Source: Leptolyngbya sp. SIO4C5
Lineage (GTDB): Bacteria; Cyanobacteriota; Cyanobacteriia; Phormidesmidales; Phormidesmidaceae
Reading direction: 5' to 3'
DNA: 5,068 nt
Assembly: GCA_010671965.1 (NCBI GenBank)
Contig: JAAHIC010000393.1
Span: 1 to 5,068, forward strand
A model generated the notes under the pieces. That model saw only the letters and a program-made list of their open reading frames with translations. It did not search any database and was not told where the DNA came from. Within the stretch, counting starts at the first letter, position 1. Every line of letters starts with the position of its first letter. Below, one piece after another: positions 1 through 5,068 of the stretch. The translations under genes were made by a program, and so were the position numbers.

Positions 1-1250
1 AAACTGAAGACCCCGTAGAGACTGAGCCAGAAGCTGAGCCAGATGAGCTGTTAGCAGAAGCTGAGACGAGTGAAAGTGAGGCTGAACCAGAAGCCAGTGT
101 TGATGATATTCGTAGCTCCCTGAGTCGCCTTTTTGCCGACGATGAAACCGCAGGTGAGACGGACAGCGAGGCAGCCAGTGAATCGGCGGGCAGCGGTGAT
201 GATCCTACGTCTGATGCAGAGACGGGTGAATCAGGCGGTGAGACAGAGGGCACCGCTGAAACTGATTCTGGCGGCAGTGAAACAGCACGGGCGGCTGGGC
301 CTAGTTCGGGCAGAAATGGCTCTAACGCTTCAGGCTCTGATGGAAATGGACGTAGAGGCGGGGCGCGTACGGTCAGCTGTCGGCGCTGCGATCGCCCAGA
401 TTATCCTGAATCCGCTCTGAATGAGGGTGTAGAAGGCAATCCTCAAATAGAAGCCCGCTACGATGCCAATGGCAATGTTGTGGGCGTAACGCTAGTCCGT
501 TCCAGCGGCAATGCCGACCTTGACCGGGCTGCGCTGGAAGCAGCTCAAGGCTATGAGTTTGACACCGGCGGTCAGGAAGGTAGCGTGCCCATCGAAATTG
601 ATTTTGCGGTTGAAGGCTCTCGCCGTCACCGAGAAACGCGGCGTCGCGGTGAGCGTCGTTCAGTCGATGTGCCTTCCTCAGAACCGCCCGCTGCCAATTC
701 GTCCCCGGCACCGGCAGCCCGCAACCGTCCGGCTGCAGATACTGAGACAGAACCATCTGAATCGAGGCCATCTACAGCTTCAGAATCTGATGCGGCCTCA
801 GAACCAGATACTGATAGCCAAGCAGATACTCAAACTACTTCGGAGCCAGAAACAGAGCCCTCTGCTGCCAGTGACACTGCAGATGATACGACCGCTCCAG
901 CATCAGGCAGCTCATCAGAAGATGCAGCTGAGCCAAGGCCCTCTGCATCGCCTTCACCCTCTCGTCCGGCCGCCGAATCGCCGCCACGGCCTGCGGCTCC
1001 TGCTGAACCCGCTTCTCCTCCCCCGGCAAATCCGGCACCTGAGCCGACGCCGCCCCCGGCCCAGCCTCAACCCGCTGCGCCACCGCCGACCCCTGCACCG
1101 CCGCCCCCTCAGCCCGCGCCCCAGCCCGCACCACCACCTCGCCCCGCACCGCCCCCTCAACCGGCGCCTCGGCCTGCACCACCGCCTGCGGCACCACCGC
1201 CTCAGCCCGCGCCGCCACCAGCATCCTCTGGTGAGTCAACTGCTGAGTGA
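1..1250 (+). CDS. TonB family energy transducer, 5'-truncated by window edge
   Basis: The reading frame is open from base 3 to the TGA at 1248-1250, giving 415 residues with no start in view; the true start is upstream. Residues 1-120 are a low-complexity Glu/Asp/Ser/Gly linker. Residues about 124-203 match the TonB C-terminal fold: CRRC (126-129), YP (134-135), a Gly-Val-Glu-Gly turn, RSSGNADLD and a closing IEIDF strand (198-201). In the family this periplasmic fold contacts the TonB box of outer membrane receptors and passes on the ExbBD proton-motive energy. Unusually, about 212 residues follow the fold: an Arg-rich patch (207-219), an acidic Ser/Thr stretch (about 245-309) and a Pro/Ala tail (about 310-406). 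The N-terminal membrane anchor expected of TonB is not in view. The GTG at 480 is not a credible start because it would cut the fold in half. The gene converges on a siderophore receptor gene set, which fits the role. The family is confident; the exact receptor partner is inferred. Confidence 0.88.
   Translation, partial: TEDPVETEPEAEPDELLAEAETSESEAEPEASVDDIRSSLSRLFADDETAGETDSEAASESAGSGDDPTSDAETGESGGETEGTAETDSGGSETARAAGPSSGRNGSNASGSDGNGRRGGARTVSCRRCDRPDYPESALNEGVEGNPQIEARYDANGNVVGVTLVRSSGNADLDRAALEAAQGYEFDTGGQEGSVPIEIDFAVEGSRRHRETRRRGERRSVDVPSSEPPAANSSPAPAARNRPAADTETEPSESRPSTASESDAASEPDTDSQADTQTTSEPETEPSAASDTADDTTAPASGSSSEDAAEPRPSASPSPSRPAAESPPRPAAPAEPASPPPANPAPEPTPPPAQPQPAAPPPTPAPPPPQPAPQPAPPPRPAPPPQPAPRPAPPPAAPPPQPAPPPASSGESTAE
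388..395. repeat. HIP1 palindrome GCGATCGC
   Basis: Highly iterated palindrome of cyanobacterial genomes; here it falls in the codons for the second Cys of the Cys-x-x-Cys and the two residues after it in the TonB fold. Confidence 0.85.
930..1220 (+). repeat. Proline/alanine-rich imperfect tandem repeat in the TonB tail
   Basis: This GC-rich tract encodes degenerate PAPPP, QPAP and RPAPPP units, densest from about base 1020 onward. Codons vary between copies (CCC, CCG, CCA and CCT all occur), so it is a protein-level repeat more than a recent DNA duplication. Such tracts form stiff extended chains. In ordinary TonB proteins a Pro-rich spacer lies before the C-terminal fold, whereas here it lies after it. 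Confidence 0.75.
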
Positions 1251-1306
1251 GTTGGGCTGTCGCCGCTAAAGGTCTACAGTTGAGCAGCTATACCAGTTTT
1301 GCCTCC
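1251..1306. other. Convergent intergenic gap, no clear terminator
   Basis: This 56-bp stretch lies between the tonB-like stop and the stop of the opposing transporter gene. I see no GC-rich hairpin followed by a T-run on either strand. A 7-bp inverted match (1236-1242 with 1277-1283) has a loop of about 34 bases and overlaps the end of the coding region, so it is weak. The transcripts may overlap at their 3' ends. Confidence 0.5.
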
Positions 1307-2608
1307 CTACCCAGCTCCCTGGTCGGGGAGACTGGCTTCAACCTGGCGTAAGGGGCGAGTTCTAAATCCCACTATTCCAACCAGCAGGGTGGCTAAACCT
1401 GTCATCACATAGAGCAAAGACATACCCGCGCCAGCGCCAGTGCCAAACAGAGGGCCAAAAATAGGCGCCAGCACCCCATTTGGCTGCATAGCAGGCTCAA
1501 AAAGCCTATCAGCTAAAGGCCCAGCCATCAGCGCCGTAAAGGTACTAATCGTGATGCCGATTAAATGATCGGCAGCAAAAACTCTCCCCTGCAAGCCGGG
1601 AGGGATTTTGGCATACCAGATGGCATTGCTGGAGCTGAGGAGAATCGGAAAATTGATGAATGTATAGAGGCGAGCCGGAATCCAAACTAGGGGTACCGAA
1701 CCCAGTCCGACCACTATCTTGCCAATCCCGGCACCCGTGAAGCCGAGGAGCATACCGCGAATTCGAGGCCGAAAGCCGCTCCAAAGGCTCATCAGTCCGC
1801 CTCCAATCAGTCCGCCCGCCCCGGCGGCCATCGAAACGCCGCCTAAGATCAAAGCACTGCCCTCAGTACGGGCTAGAATCATGGGCTTAAACACATATTC
1901 ACCCAGCTGATGAAAGAACCAGAAGCAAGAAAAGGCCAGCGTCAGGAGTCGCAGGTTGGGATTTTGCCAGATATACCGTAGTCCAAACGTCAGCTTATGC
2001 CAGAGCGGCGCAGAGTTCTCTGCATTTGCCGGGTCAGAGTCAGGCTGAGCTGGCTGTGGAATATGAACAACGCCCAAAGTGGCGATCGCAACAAGGGCGG
2101 TCAGAATGTCGATACTGATGATACCGCTCAGCCCTATCAGCGGATATAAAATACCGGCCAATCCTGGTGCGAGGATAGTGGCGCTGTAATTCACAATCGT
2201 TCGCATAGCTCCGGCTCTAGCAAGATGCTGCTTGGGCAACATCAGAGCAATTGAGGCCGAATAGGCCAAATTTTGGATCTGAGAAAAGCAAGTTTGTACC
2301 GCCACAATAATGTACAAGTGCCAGATTTCTAGCAAATGCGTCGTGTACAAACCAGCGACAAAGACAGTGCTGAGTAGGGCACCCGTATCACCGAGAATCA
2401 TCAGCCGCTGGCGATTAAACCGATCGACTAGGATCCCCGTTGCTAAAACGACAAACATCAGCGCCAGTTCTGAGAAAAAGCCGAATAGGGTCAGGGTGGT
2501 GGCTGATTCGGTGCGTTCCCAAATCCACAGAATGAAGGCAAAGACCGTCATGGCGCTGCCAATCGTCGAAATCAGCTGACCGCACCAGATGAACGTAAAC
2601 GTTTTCAT
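1307..2608 (-). CDS. MFS transporter, siderophore/drug exporter type
   Basis: This 433-residue, highly hydrophobic protein fits a 12-helix major facilitator. The N-terminal helix FIWCGQLISTIGSAM (6-20) is typical of the EntS/macrolide-efflux-like branch. The MFS motif A is clear in the loop after helix 2 (G58, D62, R63, R66, R68), and GLQGRVFA (338-345) in the second half is characteristic of this branch. A polar, Pro/Asp-rich loop (about 183-205) separates the two six-helix halves. The ATG at 2608 is the only good start: an in-frame TGA lies six codons upstream and the family N-terminus begins there. No clear Shine-Dalgarno precedes it. It begins 40 bp after the substrate-binding protein gene and ends the co-directional set. 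EntS in E. coli and SchE in Anabaena are MFS proteins that export siderophores. By analogy this one could export a siderophore or its iron-free form from the cytoplasm; import or drug efflux cannot be excluded. Confidence 0.9.
   Translation of the reverse strand: MKTFTFIWCGQLISTIGSAMTVFAFILWIWERTESATTLTLFGFFSELALMFVVLATGILVDRFNRQRLMILGDTGALLSTVFVAGLYTTHLLEIWHLYIIVAVQTCFSQIQNLAYSASIALMLPKQHLARAGAMRTIVNYSATILAPGLAGILYPLIGLSGIISIDILTALVAIATLGVVHIPQPAQPDSDPANAENSAPLWHKLTFGLRYIWQNPNLRLLTLAFSCFWFFHQLGEYVFKPMILARTEGSALILGGVSMAAGAGGLIGGGLMSLWSGFRPRIRGMLLGFTGAGIGKIVVGLGSVPLVWIPARLYTFINFPILLSSSNAIWYAKIPPGLQGRVFAADHLIGITISTFTALMAGPLADRLFEPAMQPNGVLAPIFGPLFGTGAGAGMSLLYVMTGLATLLVGIVGFRTRPLRQVEASLPDQGAG
2082..2089. 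repeat. HIP1 palindrome GCGATCGC
   Basis: Copy inside the MFS transporter gene, near the end of the first six-helix half. Confidence 0.85.
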
Positions 2609-2648
2609 AGAAGTTGCCAGATAATTTCAACCAGCTGCCATCAAAAGG
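2609..2648 (-). other. Short intercistronic spacer, likely within one operon
   Basis: Forty bases separate the TAG of the substrate-binding protein gene from the ATG of the transporter. There is no terminator-like hairpin and no good ribosome binding site. The spacing favours read-through transcription; translation of the transporter may depend on coupling or on an unstructured leader. Confidence 0.4.
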
Positions 2649-3680
2649 CTAGGACGGCGGCTCGTCGATCAGATGCTGAAATAAATCATTGAGTACTTTG
2701 TGGGCTGCCAGAATATCTAAGCCCGTCCATTCCCACAGATTGACGCGATAAACGCGACCCTGCTGCACGGCTGTTAGCGTTTGCCAAAGAGGCGTTTTCA
2801 TAAAAGCTTCTTGGTCGTCGTCAAGGTCACTGCCGCTTTTCGGGACAAAGAGAACGTCCCCGTCGATGATGTCGAGCCGCTCTTTTGAAAAAATTAGCCG
2901 ACTATTGGCTGCGACTTTTACCGACTGAGCGGGAGGTCGCTTTAGTCCAACATCTTGCAAGATACTGCCGGCAAAAGAGTTTTGCGGTTCTGCATAAATA
3001 TCGCTACCCAGGATGTAGGCAACAGAAATTTCCTGTTCTAGCCCCTGTTCTCCTAGAGCTTCCCTCAGTGCCTCAACCCGCTGCTCATAGTTTTGCAGTA
3101 ACTGTTCGGCTTCGGACGTCTGGCCCACCACTGCAGCGACTTCTAGAAAAAGCTGCTGCCACTGAGCGCGATCGCTCTCCAGCATCACCGTTGGCGCAAT
3201 CTGGGACAGCTGGGCATAAATTTGCTGGTGCTGCTTCTCAAGTCCCAGAATTAGATCGGGTTTCAGCAGAGCCAGCTTCTCTAGGTTCGGTTGCTCATCT
3301 GTCCCAATCCAGTCAATACCTGCAATTTTGCTTTGCAGATAGGGCGGCACCTCGGTGCCCGTAAAAGCCTCATAGGTCACCGTGCCGATGGGGCTAATGT
3401 CTAGGGCGACGAGATTGGCCAAGGCTGGCAGCGAGAGGGTCACGACACGTTCGGGAGCCTCAGGTACGCAGCTTTCTCCCAGAGCGTGTTGAACCAGACG
3501 GCAGTTTGTGCCGGACGATATTTGGGGAGAAGACTGAGACGCGCTCTGAGGGGTACAGGCTATGATTAGCAGGCTGGTTAGACCGAGAAGAATCAAATAA
3601 ACAAATCTTTTTAGCGGCTTTCCTCTCCAGAAAGACATTGCATCTGTTAACCCTTGAATCACGTGGTGAGAATACTCCAT
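2649..3680 (-). CDS. Iron-siderophore ABC transporter substrate-binding lipoprotein (FecB/FhuD type)
   Basis: The 343-residue product begins with a basic region (RGKPLKR, 19-25), a hydrophobic core and a lipobox LIIAC whose Cys42 would be lipidated, anchoring it in the periplasm. The mature part matches the periplasmic binding protein fold of iron siderophore systems (Peripla_BP_2): PERVVTLS near 76-83, the IGTDEQPNLEKL and LKPDLIL strand (125-145), a long linking helix (about 188-213), and a C-terminal GDVLFVP strand and QGRVYRVN turn (274-314). Two cysteines, Cys60 and Cys71, flank the start of the first lobe and could form a disulfide. It should bind a ferric siderophore delivered by the receptor encoded just upstream and pass it to a FecCD/FhuB-type permease, which is absent here. 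The ligand cannot be named. The start is uncertain: Met1 (ATG at 3680, AAGG four bases upstream) gives a long 41-residue signal, while Met15 (ATG at 3638, AAGGG twelve bases upstream) gives a more usual 27-residue one. Confidence 0.9.
   Translation of the reverse strand: MEYSHHVIQGLTDAMSFWRGKPLKRFVYLILLGLTSLLIIACTPQSASQSSPQISSGTNCRLVQHALGESCVPEAPERVVTLSLPALANLVALDISPIGTVTYEAFTGTEVPPYLQSKIAGIDWIGTDEQPNLEKLALLKPDLILGLEKQHQQIYAQLSQIAPTVMLESDRAQWQQLFLEVAAVVGQTSEAEQLLQNYEQRVEALREALGEQGLEQEISVAYILGSDIYAEPQNSFAGSILQDVGLKRPPAQSVKVAANSRLIFSKERLDIIDGDVLFVPKSGSDLDDDQEAFMKTPLWQTLTAVQQGRVYRVNLWEWTGLDILAAHKVLNDLFQHLIDEPPS
3168..3175. repeat. HIP1 palindrome GCGATCGC
   Basis: Copy inside the substrate-binding lipoprotein gene, at about residues 169-171. 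Confidence 0.85.
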
Positions 3681-3684
3681 TAGG

Positions 3685-3688
3685 CCTT
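3685..3688 (-). promoter_or_regulatory. Weak ribosome binding site for the upstream start of the binding-protein gene
   Basis: AAGG on the minus strand sits four bases before the ATG at 3678-3680. The spacing is short. A competing AAGGG at 3651-3655 precedes the internal ATG at 3636-3638 by twelve bases, which is long. Neither is decisive. Confidence 0.35.
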
Positions 3689-3698
3689 ATCTAGGTCC

Positions 3699-3735
3699 AG
3701 AAGCAGAAGTTTCCTGGCCGGAAACCTCTACTTCT
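3699..3735 (-). promoter_or_regulatory. Intercistronic stem-loop between receptor and binding-protein genes
   Basis: Bases 3699-3714 pair with 3720-3735 around a five-base loop. As plus-strand sequence there are two C-A mismatches (3704/3730 and 3708/3726). As minus-strand RNA these become G-U pairs, so all 16 positions pair. The complete pairing only in the transcribed sense suggests an RNA element. It starts 15 bases after the receptor stop and ends 18 bases before the downstream ATG. No T-run follows, so it is not a standard intrinsic terminator. It may protect the upstream mRNA end, act as a partial terminator or processing site, or tune expression between the outer membrane receptor and the later genes. 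Confidence 0.65.
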
Positions 3736-3750
3736 CAATATGGTTTTAGT

Positions 3751-5068
3751 TTAAAGCTGCCACGACACCGTACCCAACACGGTCAAGGGTTCGCCCGCAT
3801 CAATGTCCAGATCATTGCCGCCAGCAGCTTCAAAATAGTCAATGTCAAACAGGTTACGCACGTTTAGCTGCGCTCGAAAGCGATCGCGCTTATAGTACAG
3901 CAGCGCATCCGTGCGCACATAGCCGGGCAATTCAAAGGTGTTATTGAGATCGCCTTCGCGATCGCCCACGGCGAGTAAGCCTAAGCCAAATCCTAAACCC
4001 TGAAGCTGTCCTTGCTGCAGCTCATACACAGTCCATAAACTACCAGAGTGGCGAGGTACGTTAAACAGGGCGTTTCCTTCGTCAAACACCTCGTCCTCCG
4101 TAACTTCAGCATCTGTAAAGGCGTAGTTGGCAATGATACTCCATCCCGGTAAAATCTCGCCCTGTATGTCTAGCTCAATTCCCCGGCTACGTTGCTCACC
4201 GGTCTGAACCTGGAACAGCGTATTATTTGGATTTTCTGTCAATACGTTGGTGCGCGTCAGATCAAAGAAAGCGAGGGTAGCAAACAAATCATCCCCCAAC
4301 AAATTTGCTTTAACGCCAATCTCATATTGTGTCCCTCGCTCTGGACTAAAAGTCTCACCATCGAGGGTTTGCCCTGACAGCGGTGTAAATGAGCGGATAA
4401 AACTGGCGTAAAGGGAGACATCTTCGCTGGGCTGATAGACCAAACCTACGCGAGGGCTAAAGGCCTCATCCTGCTGAGACTCATCGGTGCCAGCATTAGC
4501 ATCTTTTACGGTCGATCCAGCAATGTCAAATCGCCCCCCCACCACCAGGGTGAGATCGTCGGTTAATGAAATCTGATCTTGCAGGTAAAGTCCGATAGCA
4601 TCGGTGCGAGTAAACACATCTGTGTCGAGAATTACAGGACCAATTGCATTGGGGTTATAGACAGGATCAAAAATATCAATCGGATCAATCAGGCTGGCAA
4701 GAAACTGCTCCGTTTGGGTTTCCCGACTTAATTCAACCCCCGCTAGGAGCTGATGATCCACAGAACCGGTGCTGAAATTGCCGACGACGTTGGTGTTGAA
4801 GATATAGCTATCTCGGTCAGTATTTACATCAACAAACGCCCGAAATAGAGTGCGATTATCGGGCAGTAAAGCCAGCGGAAAGACAATGTCGTTCGTTAGC
4901 TCCCGAAAGAACGATCCCGTAAACTCATTGCGAATCGCCCAGTCATCATTGAACTGATGCTCAAAGCGATAGCCGATGCGGGTGGACTGTACCCTCCTTT
5001 CGGCTAAGTCTGGCTCTCCCAAGTTTCGATCCAGGGGAATCTCGCCATCGGGACTGTCAATTACCGTG
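3751..5068 (-). CDS. TonB-dependent siderophore receptor, C-terminal beta-barrel part (5' end outside window)
   Basis: The frame is open from the right edge to the TAA at 3751-3753, giving 438 residues. The TTG at 5022 is not the start, since the frame continues through DGEIPLDRNL into GEPDLAERR, a stretch typical of ferrichrome/hydroxamate-type cyanobacterial receptors. Barrel features follow in order (numbered from the edge): IGYRFEHQF (about 29-37), YLQDQISLTDDLTLVVGGR (161-179), PRVGLVYQPSEDVSLYASF (205-223), SRGIELDIQGE (294-304), PGYVRTDALLYY (381-392), NVRNLFDIDYF (402-412) and a final strand GTVSWQL. Family members transport ferric siderophores through the outer membrane using TonB energy. 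The signal peptide, TonB box and plug domain lie beyond the window, so the partner interface and ligand class cannot be checked. It is the upstream member of the set with the binding lipoprotein and MFS transporter. The last residue is Leu where an aromatic is usual. Confidence 0.93.
   Translation of the reverse strand, partial: TVIDSPDGEIPLDRNLGEPDLAERRVQSTRIGYRFEHQFNDDWAIRNEFTGSFFRELTNDIVFPLALLPDNRTLFRAFVDVNTDRDSYIFNTNVVGNFSTGSVDHQLLAGVELSRETQTEQFLASLIDPIDIFDPVYNPNAIGPVILDTDVFTRTDAIGLYLQDQISLTDDLTLVVGGRFDIAGSTVKDANAGTDESQQDEAFSPRVGLVYQPSEDVSLYASFIRSFTPLSGQTLDGETFSPERGTQYEIGVKANLLGDDLFATLAFFDLTRTNVLTENPNNTLFQVQTGEQRSRGIELDIQGEILPGWSIIANYAFTDAEVTEDEVFDEGNALFNVPRHSGSLWTVYELQQGQLQGLGFGLGLLAVGDREGDLNNTFELPGYVRTDALLYYKRDRFRAQLNVRNLFDIDYFEAAGGNDLDIDAGEPLTVLGTVSWQL
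3880..3887. repeat. HIP1 palindrome GCGATCGC
   Basis: Copy near the 3' end of the receptor gene, 78 bases from the next copy. Confidence 0.85.
3958..3965. repeat. HIP1 palindrome GCGATCGC
   Basis: Second copy in the receptor gene. The five copies together are far above the roughly one per 65 kb expected by chance at even base composition. Confidence 0.85.

Noticed and set aside
835..1239. Opposite-strand open frame of 134 residues
   Set aside because: It is the antisense of the GC-rich Pro/Ala repeat; the product is compositionally biased Ala/Gly/Arg/Val with no family resemblance.
480..1250. Separate 256-residue gene starting at GTG 480
   Set aside because: The same frame is open back to base 3, and a start at 480 would cut the TonB fold after its first strands.
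511..1269. Plus-strand frame of 252 residues overlapping the TonB tail
   Set aside because: It is a +1 shadow rich in Arg, Leu, His and Pro, caused by the same biased composition; the overlapping frame carries a recognised domain.
1236..1283. Inverted match across the tonB-like stop codon as a bidirectional terminator
   Set aside because: Seven pairs with a loop of about 34 bases and no T-run; easily due to chance.
1315..1330. CTCCC/GGGAG hairpin as a terminator
   Set aside because: The stem is five pairs, lies inside the transporter coding end, and neither strand has a following T-run.
2885..3364. Plus-strand open frame of 159 residues opposite the binding-protein gene
   Set aside because: It lies wholly within the antisense of a well-supported gene and shows no recognisable domain.
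5020..5022. TTG start for the receptor
   Set aside because: The frame continues to the window edge with conserved receptor residues, and the plug domain is still missing, so the start lies beyond the window.

Overview
The window looks like cyanobacterial chromosome carrying part of an iron/siderophore uptake locus. Two things point to a cyanobacterium. The palindrome GCGATCGC (HIP1) occurs five times in about 5 kb. The TonB-like protein has the cyanobacterial style, with a Cys-x-x-Cys just before the Tyr-Pro of the TonB fold and a long tail after the fold. Genus cannot be settled from this sequence.

Layout from left to right. Bases 1-1250 (+) hold the 3' part of a TonB-like energy transducer whose start lies outside the window: acidic disordered linker, TonB C-terminal fold, arginine-rich patch, acidic Ser/Thr stretch, then a proline/alanine-rich tail. 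A 56-bp gap separates its stop from the stop of a convergent minus-strand gene set. Read in transcription order from the right edge, that set is: a TonB-dependent siderophore receptor (3751-5068, 5' end outside the window), a lipoprotein substrate-binding protein of the FecB/FhuD type (2649-3680), and a 12-helix major facilitator transporter related to siderophore/drug exporters (1307-2608). The spacings are 70 and 40 bp, so one transcript is likely. The 70-bp gap holds a near-perfect hairpin that pairs completely only as minus-strand RNA, through two G-U pairs.

Proposed joint role (inference from families and gene order): the receptor brings a ferric siderophore across the outer membrane using energy passed on by TonB. 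The lipoprotein captures the siderophore in the periplasm and hands it to an ABC permease that is not in this window. The facilitator moves a siderophore or related small molecule across the inner membrane, most likely outward. No Fur box can be assigned, because the promoter of the minus-strand set lies beyond the right edge.

There is no evidence of a mobile element, CRISPR array, tRNA or rRNA. The genes belong to known families. The points most worth a second look are the architecture of the TonB protein and the intercistronic hairpin.
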